Part shown: in pieces, positions 8,991 through 16,677 of the stretch | Position numbering within the stretch: position 1 is the stretch's first letter | Layout: each line of letters starts with the position of its first letter | Origin: Sphingopyxis italica | GTDB lineage: Bacteria; Pseudomonadota; Alphaproteobacteria; Sphingomonadales; Sphingomonadaceae | DNA: 64,000 nt | Assembly: GCF_011926545.1 (NCBI RefSeq) | Contig: NZ_JAATIT010000006.1 | Location: 62,001 to 126,000, forward strand | Direction: 5' to 3' | Position numbers and translations under genes: made by a program | Notes under the pieces: generated by a model | The model's database searches: none | Seen by the model: the letters and a program-made list of their open reading frames with translations, nothing else | What the model was told of the DNA's origin: nothing

Positions 8991-9027
8991 TTGACCCTTA
9001 GTATACTAATGGTTTTATACTTGTCCA
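8991..9027. promoter_or_regulatory. overlapping divergent promoters with operator (site B)
   Basis: Plus strand: TTGACC (8991-8996), 17 bases, TTTATA (9014-9019), facing DUF3237. Minus strand: TGGACA (9022-9027), 16 bases, TATACT (9000-9005), facing the TBDR gene. The perfect 12-bp palindrome TTAGTATACTAA (8998-9009) fills the plus-strand spacer and covers the minus-strand -10 box, so a protein bound there would block both promoters. ACCCTTAGTAT (8994-9004) matches the shared word in 9 of 11 positions. Confidence 0.65.
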
Positions 9028-9047
9028 TAGGCAGGAAGAGGATTCGC

Positions 9048-9557
9048 ATGATGAACGAAGAAAATTCGCGTGGGGGCCCGGCGGCGCTGGCGACCCGCCA
9101 TCTGTGCACCGTCGAGTTCGAAGTGGGCGGGGGGATCATCGGCATCGGCGCCTCGCCCTTTGGCGACCAGCGGCTCGGCTATATCAGCGGCGGCAGGTTT
9201 TTCGGACCCCGGATCAACGGCATAGTCTTGCCAGGCGGCGGCAACTGGTCGCGCAGCGGGCGGCTTGGCGACGACGCCTCGGTCGGCACCTTCGATGCGC
9301 GCGCGGTGTGGCGGACCGATGACGGCGAGCTTATCTATCTGAGCTACACCGGGCGCAACATCATTCCCGACGATGTGCGCGCGACCTTCGCCGACCCGGC
9401 GGTGCCCGACGCCGATCCCTCGCGATACTATCTGCGAATCGCACCGGTGTTCGAAACCGCGAGCGCGAAATATGGCTGGCTGAACGGCGTGCTCGCCGTC
9501 GGCGTCGGCGAACGCACCGATTTCGGGGTGCGGCATGTGATCCACGAGGTGCTGTGA
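9048..9557 (+). CDS. DUF3237 family protein
   Basis: This 169-residue protein matches the DUF3237 pattern: CTVEFEVGGG near the start, GERxDFGVRHVIHEV at the end, a central GNWSRSGRLGDDASVGTFDARAVW stretch and the TDDGELIYLSYTGR strand pair. The family is a small beta-barrel of unknown function, often found in aromatic or lactone catabolic clusters. Two adjacent ATG codons exist (9048 and 9051); AGGAAGAGG upstream suits the first. The stop shares a base with the start of the GST gene (TGATG), so the pair is translationally coupled. It is divergent from the TBDR across site B. Confidence 0.82.
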   Translation: MMNEENSRGGPAALATRHLCTVEFEVGGGIIGIGASPFGDQRLGYISGGRFFGPRINGIVLPGGGNWSRSGRLGDDASVGTFDARAVWRTDDGELIYLSYTGRNIIPDDVRATFADPAVPDADPSRYYLRIAPVFETASAKYGWLNGVLAVGVGERTDFGVRHVIHEVL

Positions 9558-10282
9558 TGATCGACCTTCACTATTCGGCGACCCCGAACGGGCAGAAGAT
9601 TGCGATCATGCTCGAGGAAATCGGGGCGTCCTACCGCGTCATTCCTTATGACATTTTCGACGGCGACCAGCTGACCGCCGAATTCGGACGCATCAACCCG
9701 AACCATAAGCTCCCGGCGATCGTCGATCAGGATCCGGCGGAGGGCGGCGGCCCGGTGACCGTGTTCGAATCGGGCGCGATCCTGCAATATTTGGCGGAGA
9801 AAAGCGGACGCTTCCTGCCCGCATTGGGTGCGGCGCGCGCGGCGACGCTGTCGTGGCTGACGTGGCAGGTCGCGGGGCTCGGGCCGATGGGCGGGCAGGC
9901 GAGCCATTTCCTGCGCTACGCCCCGGCGGGGCAGGACTATGCGACCGCACGCTATACGAAGGAGCTGAACCGGCTGCTCACCGTGCTCGAAAGGCGGCTG
10001 GAGAAAAGCGCCTATATCGCGGGCGACGACTATAGCATCGCCGACATGGCGATCTGGCCCGGCCGCGCCTCGGCCTTCGTCATGGGCATGGGGCTCGACG
10101 ATTGGCCCGCGATGCACGCCTGGTTCGAGCGCATCCGCGAACGTCCCGCGGTGGAGCGGGCGATGGCGCGCGACGATCTGAAGGCGCCGGCGAAATATGT
10201 CGGCCGCCACCAGACGCTCGACGAAAAGGAATGGTCGAACATGTTCGGCGACGCGAACCATGCGGCGGTGAGGGGGGATTGA
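9557..10282 (+). CDS. glutathione S-transferase (TPNG type)
   Basis: This GST of 241 residues begins YSATPNGQKIAIMLEE, with NHKLPAIVD (cis-Pro), FESGAILQYLAEKSG and a C-terminal domain ending DYSIADMAIWP and EWSNMFG. It is a close paralogue of the GST at 5445-6155: both have the TPNG start, an ESGAIL motif and an EEQWSN/KEWSN tail. The ATG at 9557 was preferred to the GTG three bases before it because it forms the TGATG coupling with DUF3237. As a Nu-like GST it may reduce or cleave thiol or peroxide adducts; substrate unknown. Confidence 0.88.
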   Translation: MIDLHYSATPNGQKIAIMLEEIGASYRVIPYDIFDGDQLTAEFGRINPNHKLPAIVDQDPAEGGGPVTVFESGAILQYLAEKSGRFLPALGAARAATLSWLTWQVAGLGPMGGQASHFLRYAPAGQDYATARYTKELNRLLTVLERRLEKSAYIAGDDYSIADMAIWPGRASAFVMGMGLDDWPAMHAWFERIRERPAVERAMARDDLKAPAKYVGRHQTLDEKEWSNMFGDANHAAVRGD

Positions 10283-10318
10283 GGTCTGCTTCCGACCGGT
10301 AGCGGCCATCCTTTTCAT

Positions 10319-10396
10319 CGTCATCCCGGCGAAAGCCGGGATCTCACCCTATCAGAATGACGCACCGGCGAGATCCCGGCCTTCGCCGGGATGACG
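10319..10396. repeat. palindromic intergenic repeat, family B
   Basis: The inverted repeat is bounded by CGTCATCCCGGC (10319-10330) and GCCGGGATGACG (10385-10396), with inner hairpins GGCGAAAGCC and GGCCTTCGCC. Shorter copies occur at 26438 and 34861 and a variant at 54729. It lies between convergent GST genes. Confidence 0.88.
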
Positions 10397-10441
10397 AAAG
10401 TGGAGAACCTCCCGTTCCTCACCCCAAGCCGGCAGCTCGCC

Positions 10442-11146
10442 TCAACGTCTCGCGTGCTGCCTATCGCCCCACAGGATCGCGCGGTGCTCGTCGGTGAAAC
10501 CCGTCAGCCCGCCCTCGATCGTTTCGGCGCGCGCGACGCCGACCGTCATGCCTTCGGCGACCGCCGGGCGTTCGAGCATTGCGGCGCCCCAGCGGTCGAC
10601 GTTCGCAAAACGCCCGGCCTTCTCGATCAGCTGGCGGCGCAGATAGGGCAGCGTCGCCATGTCGGCGATCGTATAATCGTCTCCGGCCAGCCATTCGGCT
10701 TCGCTAAGACGCTTGTCGATGACCATCATCAACCGGTCGACCTCGCGGCTGTAGCGCGCGATGGCATATTCGTGCCGGTCCTTGGCATAATGAGTGAAAT
10801 GCGCTTCCTGCCCGAACATCGGCCCAACGCCCGACACCTGGAACATCAGCCATTGCCAGCAGATCGCGCGCTTCGCCGGATCGGCTGGCACGAAACGCCC
10901 GGTCTTTTCGGCGAGGTAGAGCAGGATCGCGCCCGTCTCCCACAGCACGAAGCTCGGCCCCTCAGGACCCTCGTCATCGACGATCACCGGGGTCTTGTTG
11001 TTCGGATTGAGCGCGAGGAATTCGGGGGTCAGCTGGTCGCCCGCGAGGATGTCGATATATTCGAGCCGCCAGTCGAGCCCCATTTCGAGGAGCGCGATCG
11101 CGATCTTGCGCGCATTGGGCGTCGGACCGCCATACAGCGTGATCAT
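10442..11146 (-). CDS. glutathione S-transferase
   Basis: This GST of 234 residues starts YGGPTPNARKIAIALLEMG, has NNKTPVIVDD (cis-Pro) and WETGAILLYLAEKTG for glutathione binding, and a C-terminal domain with DDYTIADMATLPYL. TPNA replaces the TPNG of its two paralogues. The ATG at 11146 is the first residue that fits the family; it lies 4 bases after the stop of the CoA-transferase gene on the same strand, so the two form an operon. The pairing with a CoA-transferase suggests that it works on a CoA-linked or acid intermediate, which is only an inference. Confidence 0.88.
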   Translation of the reverse strand: MITLYGGPTPNARKIAIALLEMGLDWRLEYIDILAGDQLTPEFLALNPNNKTPVIVDDEGPEGPSFVLWETGAILLYLAEKTGRFVPADPAKRAICWQWLMFQVSGVGPMFGQEAHFTHYAKDRHEYAIARYSREVDRLMMVIDKRLSEAEWLAGDDYTIADMATLPYLRRQLIEKAGRFANVDRWGAAMLERPAVAEGMTVGVARAETIEGGLTGFTDEHRAILWGDRQHARR

Positions 11147-11150
11147 CGCG

Positions 11151-12314
11151 TCAAGCCTCCCGTCCAAGCCAGCGTTTCAAAACCTCGGCGCCATCCTGCC
11201 CGACCGTGAGTGGGGCAGGGCGCCGCACGCTGCCCGGCGTCGCCGACAGCTTGGGGAACACGCCCTGCATCGTGACCTCGCCGAATTCCGCGTCGGCGAC
11301 CGTCACCAATGCGTCGCGCGCGGCGAAATGCGGATCGGCGAGCATATCTTCGGCATCGTACACGCGGCCCGCGGGCACGCCGGCTTCGACCATCTTCGCT
11401 TCGAGCTCGGCGATCGTCATCGTCGCGGTCCATTCGCCGATCAGCGCGTCGAGTTCCGCCTGCCGCGCGCCGCGGGCGCGGTGCGTCGCATAATTTTCGT
11501 CGCTCGCCAGTTCGGGGCGCCCCATCGCGGCGGCGAGCCGCGCGAAGACGCCGTCCTGATTGGCGCCGATCAGATATTCGCCGTCCTTGCACGGATAGAC
11601 GTTCGACGGCGCGATGCCGGGCAGCGTCGATCCGGTGCGGCGGCGCTTGGTGCCGCTCGCCGAATAGTCCGACACGGTCGATTCCATCACTTGCAGCACC
11701 GCTTCATAGAGCGCCGAATCGACGATCTGGCCTTCGCCAGTCCTGCCGCGGTGATGGAGCGCGGCGAGCGCCCCCATGCAGCCGTAAGTGGCGGCGAGCG
11801 TGTCGCCGATCGACACCCCCATGCGCGCGGGGGGAAGGTCGGGATAACCGACGATACCGCGCCAGCCGCCCATCGCCTCGCCGATACCGCCGAACCCTGC
11901 CCGCGCCGAATAGGGCCCGGTCTGGCCGTAACCCGACACGCGCACGATGATCAGCCCGGGGTTGGTCTTGCGCAGCTCAGCGGGATCGAGGTTCCACTTC
12001 TCGAGCGTGCCGGGGCGGAAATTCTCGATGAGGATGTCGGCTTTCGCGATCAGCTCGCGCGCGAGCACCTGACCTTCTTCGCTACGCAGGTCGACCGCGA
12101 CCGAATATTTGTTGCGCGCGATCACGCGCCACCAGCTCGGCTTGTCGCCCTGGCCCCAGTTTCGCATCTGGTCGCCGGTCACCGGCGGTTCGAGCTTGAC
12201 GATTTCGGCGCCCATATCGCCGAGTAATTGCCCGCAGAAGGGCCCGGCGATCAGCTGCCCCATCTCGACGACCCTGATGCCTTCCAGTGCCCCCCCGCTG
12301 CCCGTTTCGCTCAT
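11151..12314 (-). CDS. CaiB/BaiF (class III) CoA-transferase
   Basis: This 387-residue protein has the family III CoA-transferase layout: GIRVVEMGQLIAGPFCGQLLGDMGAEIVKLEPP at the N-terminus, NKYSVAVDLRSEEG, NFRPGTLEKWNLD, and the catalytic Asp at about 171 in VSIGDTLAA, the residue that forms the acyl-enzyme anhydride in formyl-CoA transferase. These enzymes move CoA between carboxylic acids in the cytoplasm. The ATG at 12314 has AAAGGAA upstream. It leads the operon with the GST gene and lies divergent from the HMG-CoA lyase gene across site C, a context that fits activation of an acid for beta-oxidation-like breakdown. Confidence 0.9.
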   Translation of the reverse strand: MSETGSGGALEGIRVVEMGQLIAGPFCGQLLGDMGAEIVKLEPPVTGDQMRNWGQGDKPSWWRVIARNKYSVAVDLRSEEGQVLARELIAKADILIENFRPGTLEKWNLDPAELRKTNPGLIIVRVSGYGQTGPYSARAGFGGIGEAMGGWRGIVGYPDLPPARMGVSIGDTLAATYGCMGALAALHHRGRTGEGQIVDSALYEAVLQVMESTVSDYSASGTKRRRTGSTLPGIAPSNVYPCKDGEYLIGANQDGVFARLAAAMGRPELASDENYATHRARGARQAELDALIGEWTATMTIAELEAKMVEAGVPAGRVYDAEDMLADPHFAARDALVTVADAEFGEVTMQGVFPKLSATPGSVRRPAPLTVGQDGAEVLKRWLGREA

Positions 12315-12368
12315 ATCATTCCTTTCGCGGCCGACTCTGGTAAGACGGCCTGCCTCGCCCATGGCCTT

Positions 12369-12398
12369 TGTATACTTAGAATGCTATGTAATTTTCAA
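12369..12398 (-). promoter_or_regulatory. promoter of the CoA-transferase operon with ATACTTAG operator (site C)
   Basis: On the minus strand TTGAAA (12393-12398) is followed, after 17-18 bases, by GTATAC/TATACA (12369-12375). On the plus strand ATACTTAGAAT (12372-12382) matches the shared ATACTTAGTAT word in 10 of 11 positions and overlaps the -10 region. The region also serves the divergent HMG-CoA lyase gene, for which no clear plus-strand boxes were seen. Confidence 0.5.
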
Positions 12399-12432
12399 CC
12401 TGCTAAATGACTCAAGATAATCAGGACGCAAG

Positions 12433-13335
12433 ATGTTGAAAAATCATGCCGTGGAACTGGTCGAGGTCGGCCCGCGCGACGGGCTTCAGAACGAAGCCAC
12501 GATCATATCGACCGCCGACAAGCTCGCGCTGATCCGCCGCGCGATCGACTATGGTGCGCGCCGGATCGAGGTGACGAGCTTCGTCAATCCCAAGAAGGTC
12601 CCGCAACTCGCCGACGCCGAGGACCTCGTCGCGATGCTGCCCGAGCGCGAGGACGTCACCTATATCGGCCTCGTCCTCAACCGCCGCGGCGCCGAGCGCG
12701 CGCTTGCGACCGGCCGCATCGACGAACTCGGCGCGGTGTGCGTGACGAGCGACAGTTTCGGCATCCGCAATCAGGGCCAAAGCTCGGATGAATCGCTCGC
12801 CGCCGCGATCGAGATCGTCGCGCTGGCACGGGAGGCGGGGCGCAGCGGCCAGATCACCATCGCGACCGCTTTCGGTTGCCCGTTCGAGGGCAGGGTGGCG
12901 ATCGACCGCGTCGTCGAAATGGCGAAGCGCGCCGCCGACGCGCGCCCGCGCGAAATCGCGCTCGCCGACACGATCGGCGTCGGTGTGCCGACGGGGGTGT
13001 CGGAGATGATCGGCCGCGTGCGCGAGGCGGTCGGCGGCCTGCCCGTGCGCGTCCATTTCCATAACACGCGCGGCACCGGCATCGCCAATGTCTGGGCGGC
13101 GGTAAAGGAAGGCGCGGCGACGGTCGACGCGTCGCTCGGGGGGCTCGGCGGCTGTCCGTTTGCGCCCGGCGCGGCGGGCAATGTCGCGACCGAGGATGTA
13201 ATCTACATGCTTGAACGCAGCGGCATCGAAACGGGTATAACGCTGCCGCAGGTCGTCGATGCAGCCGGATGGCTTGCGGGTGTCATGGGCCGTCCCTTGC
13301 CGGCGATGGTCAGCAAGGCGCCCGCCTTTCCCTAA
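12433..13335 (+). CDS. mvaB: hydroxymethylglutaryl-CoA lyase family protein
   Basis: This 300-residue TIM-barrel lyase has the DRE-TIM signature GPRDGLQNE at residues 13-21, VTSFVNPKKVPQ, the metal-binding HFHNTRGTG and the cysteine loop GLGGCPFAPGAAGNVATED seen in HMG-CoA lyases. The reaction is retro-Claisen cleavage of 3-hydroxy-3-methylglutaryl-CoA to acetoacetate and acetyl-CoA, as in leucine or acyclic terpene breakdown. Some members act on other 3-hydroxy-3-methyl acyl-CoAs, which the CoA-transferase and acyl-CoA dehydrogenases nearby would supply. The ribosome site AGGACG is weak. Its stop overlaps the convergent EamA stop. Confidence 0.9.
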   Translation: MLKNHAVELVEVGPRDGLQNEATIISTADKLALIRRAIDYGARRIEVTSFVNPKKVPQLADAEDLVAMLPEREDVTYIGLVLNRRGAERALATGRIDELGAVCVTSDSFGIRNQGQSSDESLAAAIEIVALAREAGRSGQITIATAFGCPFEGRVAIDRVVEMAKRAADARPREIALADTIGVGVPTGVSEMIGRVREAVGGLPVRVHFHNTRGTGIANVWAAVKEGAATVDASLGGLGGCPFAPGAAGNVATEDVIYMLERSGIETGITLPQVVDAAGWLAGVMGRPLPAMVSKAPAFP

Positions 13336-14243
13336 AAGGTCGCAATCAGCGCCATCACGACGCCGCCTACGACGAGCAGCAGTCCGGCGATCTCGTGCCA
13401 GCGCACCGGCTCGCGCAGATAGAAATGCGCGAAGCCGAGCGTGAACACGACCTCGACCTGTCCGACGATCCGCACCAGCGCCGCGGGGGCCGCGGCAAAG
13501 CCGATATACCAGCAGGCCGACCCGAGCGCCGACAACAATCCGACCTGACTCGAATTGCGCCACGTCCGGAACACCGCGCGCAGCGTGTCGCGGTCGCGCA
13601 GCGCGGCCCAAAGGATGTGCAGCCCGGTCTGGATCGCCATCACGACGACGAGCGTGACGAGCGCCGAGCCGATCAGGTCGACACCGTCGAGCTCGGCGGT
13701 CGCGAGCTTCACCGCGATCGCAGCGAGCGCGAACATCGACCCCGCGCCGAGCCCGCACAGCGCGGCGGGCTGGCCGAGCGCGCGCCATATCTCGCGCCCC
13801 GAAACCCCGCGTCCGGCGAGCGCGAGCACCAGCACCCCCGCGACCCCCGCGACGATCCCGATCCACGCGAGCAGCGGCAACCGCTCGCCGAGAAACAATG
13901 CGGTGACGAGCGCCGCCTGCACCGCCTCGGTCTTCGAAAAGGCGGTGCCGACGACGAATCCGCGATGCCCGAACGCCATGATGAGCAGGATCGTCCCCGC
14001 CATCTGCGTGATCGCCCCGGCGATGGCGAAGCCCGCGAAGGCGGTGCCAAACGCCGGCACCGCATCGCCCCGCATCGTCAGCCAGATCGCCGCGAACATA
14101 AAAGCGAAAGGCAAGCCATAGAGATAGCGCACCAGCCCCGCGCCGCTGACGCTGAGCTCGGCGCGCAGCCGCTGTTGCAGCGCGGTCCGCCACGCCTGGA
14201 ACAAGCCGCCGAACAGCGACGCGGGAAGCCAGATGGGATTCAT
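13332..14243 (-). CDS. EamA/DMT family transporter
   Basis: This inner-membrane protein of 303 residues has about ten hydrophobic helices in two EamA halves; QAWRTALQQRLRAELS opens it, and the second half ends AHFYLREPVRWHEIAGLLLVVGGVVM, the usual EamA closing motif. Members of the drug/metabolite superfamily mostly export amino acids, drugs or metabolites. The frame stays open far upstream, but the ATG at 14243 with GGGGAG before it starts the first helix properly. It is convergent with the HMG-CoA lyase gene (stops overlap) and divergent from the acyl-CoA dehydrogenase gene over site D. It may export an intermediate of the pathway. Confidence 0.82.
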   Translation of the reverse strand: MNPIWLPASLFGGLFQAWRTALQQRLRAELSVSGAGLVRYLYGLPFAFMFAAIWLTMRGDAVPAFGTAFAGFAIAGAITQMAGTILLIMAFGHRGFVVGTAFSKTEAVQAALVTALFLGERLPLLAWIGIVAGVAGVLVLALAGRGVSGREIWRALGQPAALCGLGAGSMFALAAIAVKLATAELDGVDLIGSALVTLVVVMAIQTGLHILWAALRDRDTLRAVFRTWRNSSQVGLLSALGSACWYIGFAAAPAALVRIVGQVEVVFTLGFAHFYLREPVRWHEIAGLLLVVGGVVMALIATF

Positions 14244-14291
14244 GCGCTCCCCCCGCGCCGCGCCGCGTCTTCGATTCGCCCCAAGCCTTGC

Positions 14292-14337
14292 ATTGCTGTC
14301 CCATGCGATACTTTTAATACTAAGTATATGCAGCAAT
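14292..14337. promoter_or_regulatory. overlapping divergent promoters with ATACTTAG operator (site D)
   Basis: Plus strand: TTGCTG (14293-14298), 17 bases, AATACT (14316-14321), toward the acyl-CoA dehydrogenase. Minus strand: TTGCTG (14331-14336), 17 bases, AAGTAT (14308-14313), toward the EamA gene. The palindrome ATACTAAGTAT (14317-14327, perfect arms around one base) sits in the minus spacer and on the plus -10 box. The outer ATTGCTG/CAGCAAT pair forms a 7-bp inverted repeat. Confidence 0.6.
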
Positions 14338-14429
14338 CGGGGCTCGGCGTCATTCGTTCGGGCCGACCTGCCACACCAATCAGCTAGACCCGCGCCGCTC
14401 GGCGCTGCACAAGTGATGCGGGAGAGCAA

Positions 14430-14477
14430 ATGACATACACCGACCAATCGCCGCGACCCGCCGGTCCGGCCTTCTGA
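14430..14477 (+). CDS. possible 15-residue leader peptide
   Basis: A short frame encodes MTYTDQSPRPAGPAF. Its ATG at 14430 has a better ribosome site (GGGAGAG) than the downstream gene, and its TGA lies one base before the acyl-CoA dehydrogenase ATG, an arrangement suited to translational coupling. No homologue is recognised. It may be a real leader, or only the place where ribosomes load for the dehydrogenase. Confidence 0.35.
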   Translation: MTYTDQSPRPAGPAF

Positions 14478-14478
14478 C

Positions 14479-15501
14479 ATGGCCGCACTCGATCTTCCGC
14501 TTAGCGAAGAGCAACAGCTGCTCCGGGAAAGCGTCCAGCGCTTCCTCGCCGACCACCCGCACCCCGGCTGGCGCGATCTTTCGGCGTCGCTCGGCCTTGC
14601 CGGGATTACGCTGCCCGAAAGCGTCGGCGGTTTCGGTGGCGGCGCGATCGACATCGCGCTCGTGATGGCCGAGCTGGGTCCGGCACTCGCGGGCGCCGAC
14701 TGGCTATCGCACGTCGCGGCGAGCGCGCTCCTCGCGCGCGTGGCGCCCGGACATCCGGCGCTCGGCGATCTGGCGGGGGGCAGCCGCCGCATCGCGATCC
14801 TCTGCGCCGCCTCGACCGCCGCGATGCCGGTGGTCGAAGGCGGGCTGGTGCGCGGTGGCGCGGCCTTGGTCGCGGGCGCGGCGGAAGCCGACCTGCTCCT
14901 GCTCGCAAGCGACGATGCGCTGCTGCTCATCGCCGCCGACGGCGACAAGGTCGAACAGCGGCATCGCATCATGCACGACGGCAGCGTGTCGGCCGATCTC
15001 GCCTTCACGCTCAAGCCCGGCGATGCGGTCCTGCTCTCGGATGGGGACGAAGCGCGGGCGCTTGCCGACCATGCGAACGACCTGATCCTCGCGGCGCGCT
15101 GCGCCGAGGCGGTGGGCCTGATGCAGCACATGATCGCGGGCAGCATCGACTATCTGGGCCAGCGCAAGCAGTTCGGGACCGCGATCGGCGGCTTTCAGTC
15201 GCTGCGCCACCGCGCCGCCGACATGCAACTCGCGGCGATGAAGGCGGCGGCGCTCACCGAGGTTGCGATCGTCGCGGTCGATCAGGATCGTGCCGACCGG
15301 GCGCAGGCGGTCAGCGCCGCGTGCATCGAGGTCGGCGACGCGGTCCGGGTCGTCGGCGAAAGCGCGGTGCAGATCCACGGTGCGATGGGGCTGACCGAGG
15401 AATTGAGCCTCGGCGGCCACTTCAAGCGCGCGCTGGCGATCGCGGCGGCATTCGGGCCGCGCGCCGGCCATTTGGCGCGCTTTGCCGAGGCGGCGGTTTA
15501 A
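14479..15501 (+). CDS. acyl-CoA dehydrogenase-like subunit (short form)
   Basis: This 340-residue protein has the N-terminal helical domain of acyl-CoA dehydrogenases (LPLSEEQQLLRESVQRF, LPESVGGFGGG) and the C-terminal four-helix domain (GQRKQFGTAIGGFQSLRHRAADM, QIHGAMGLTEEL). The middle beta domain is degenerate: the usual TEPxAGSD flavin/substrate motif is not present. Such short partners occur in heteromeric (alpha2beta2) dehydrogenases of steroid and bile-acid side-chain breakdown. The convergent neighbour at 15498 keeps the SEPGAGSD motif, so the two probably form one enzyme. Its own ribosome site is poor; it may depend on the 15-codon frame just upstream. Confidence 0.82.
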   Translation: MAALDLPLSEEQQLLRESVQRFLADHPHPGWRDLSASLGLAGITLPESVGGFGGGAIDIALVMAELGPALAGADWLSHVAASALLARVAPGHPALGDLAGGSRRIAILCAASTAAMPVVEGGLVRGGAALVAGAAEADLLLLASDDALLLIAADGDKVEQRHRIMHDGSVSADLAFTLKPGDAVLLSDGDEARALADHANDLILAARCAEAVGLMQHMIAGSIDYLGQRKQFGTAIGGFQSLRHRAADMQLAAMKAAALTEVAIVAVDQDRADRAQAVSAACIEVGDAVRVVGESAVQIHGAMGLTEELSLGGHFKRALAIAAAFGPRAGHLARFAEAAV

Positions 15502-16628
15502 CCCAGCATCACCCGCGCGATCAGGTCGCGCTGGATTTCGTTCGACCCCGCATAGATGCTCGCCGCGCGGTCGTTGAGGTAGCGCGGAACCGCGACCGCC
15601 AGCTCGGCGGGCGTCTGGCCGTCGGCGTCGGCCCATGCGGCATGGCCCGCGACTTCGCACGCCAGCGTGTCGATGCGCTGCGCCGTCTCGGTCCCCAAAA
15701 CCTTCAATGCCGAGGCATAGAGCGCCGGACTGCCGCCGACGCCGCGCATCGCCTTGAGTTCGAGCGCCTGCAGCGCCTTCAGCGTCACCGCCTCGCGGTC
15801 GAGCTGCGCCCGCAGCACCGGATCGACGTCATCGCGGGCGCGCAGTCGTTCGAGCCGTCCGATCAGCCCCGGCGCATATTTCCCGCCGCGCTCAAAGGTC
15901 AGCAGATGCTTGGCGACCGACCAGCCCTCATTCTCGCCGCCGAGACGGTTCGCCCGCGGCACGCGGACATCGTCGAAAAAAACCTGGTTGAGTTCGTGAT
16001 CGCCGGCGAGGGTGCGGATCGGCTCGACCGTGATGCCGGGCGCCTTCATGTCGAGCAGCAGGAAGCTGATCCCCGCCTGCGGCTTGCCTTCGTTCGACGT
16101 GCGGACGAGCGCGAACATGCGGTTCGCGAAATGGGCGTGCGTCGTCCAGATCTTCGACCCGTTCAGGACATAATCTTCGCCGTCGGGAACCGCGCGCAGT
16201 TGCAGCGCGGCAAGGTCCGACCCCGCGCCGGGCTCCGAAAAGCCCTGACACCAATAATCCTCGCCCGCCAATATGCGCGGCAGATAATGGGCGCGCTGCT
16301 CGGGGCTGCCATAGTGCATGATCACCGGCGCGACCATCTTGAGCCCCATGGGCGCGAGGTTGGGAGCTCCGGCTCGCGCGCACTCGGCGGCGAAGATATA
16401 GCGTTCGATCTCGCTCCAGCCGGGGCCGCCGAACTCGGCGGGCCAGTCGGGCGCCGCCCAGCCGCGCGCGTGCAATATGCGCTGCCACGGCAGCGACACC
16501 TCGGGATCGATGAAGACGCTGGTCGCGCGCGCCGCCGCCAGCCGAAGGTCGTCGGGCAGATGCGCCGTCAGAAAGACGCGAACCTCGTCGCGAAAGGCGA
16601 TCAGCGCCGGATCGTGCAGCATGTCCAT
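15498..16628 (-). CDS. acyl-CoA dehydrogenase
   Basis: This 376-residue flavoprotein carries the full dehydrogenase pattern: WPAEFGGPGWSEIERYIFAAE, the flavin motif GFSEPGAGSDLAAL, NGSKIWTTHAHFAN, and the C-terminal YAGSNEIQRDLIARVMLG. It should introduce an alpha-beta double bond into an acyl-CoA. Two starts are possible: ATG 16628 (GGAG only 2 bases away) and ATG 16622 (GGAG 8 bases away); the second is better spaced. Its stop overlaps the stop of the short acyl-CoA dehydrogenase on the other strand. The pairing suggests a heteromeric enzyme, although convergent transcription of two subunits is unusual. Confidence 0.9.
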   Translation of the reverse strand: MDMLHDPALIAFRDEVRVFLTAHLPDDLRLAAARATSVFIDPEVSLPWQRILHARGWAAPDWPAEFGGPGWSEIERYIFAAECARAGAPNLAPMGLKMVAPVIMHYGSPEQRAHYLPRILAGEDYWCQGFSEPGAGSDLAALQLRAVPDGEDYVLNGSKIWTTHAHFANRMFALVRTSNEGKPQAGISFLLLDMKAPGITVEPIRTLAGDHELNQVFFDDVRVPRANRLGGENEGWSVAKHLLTFERGGKYAPGLIGRLERLRARDDVDPVLRAQLDREAVTLKALQALELKAMRGVGGSPALYASALKVLGTETAQRIDTLACEVAGHAAWADADGQTPAELAVAVPRYLNDRAASIYAGSNEIQRDLIARVMLG

Positions 16629-16677
16629 GGCTCCGGCTTAAGCTCTCGGTCGATGCCGGGCCAAGCTGGCACCTGCA

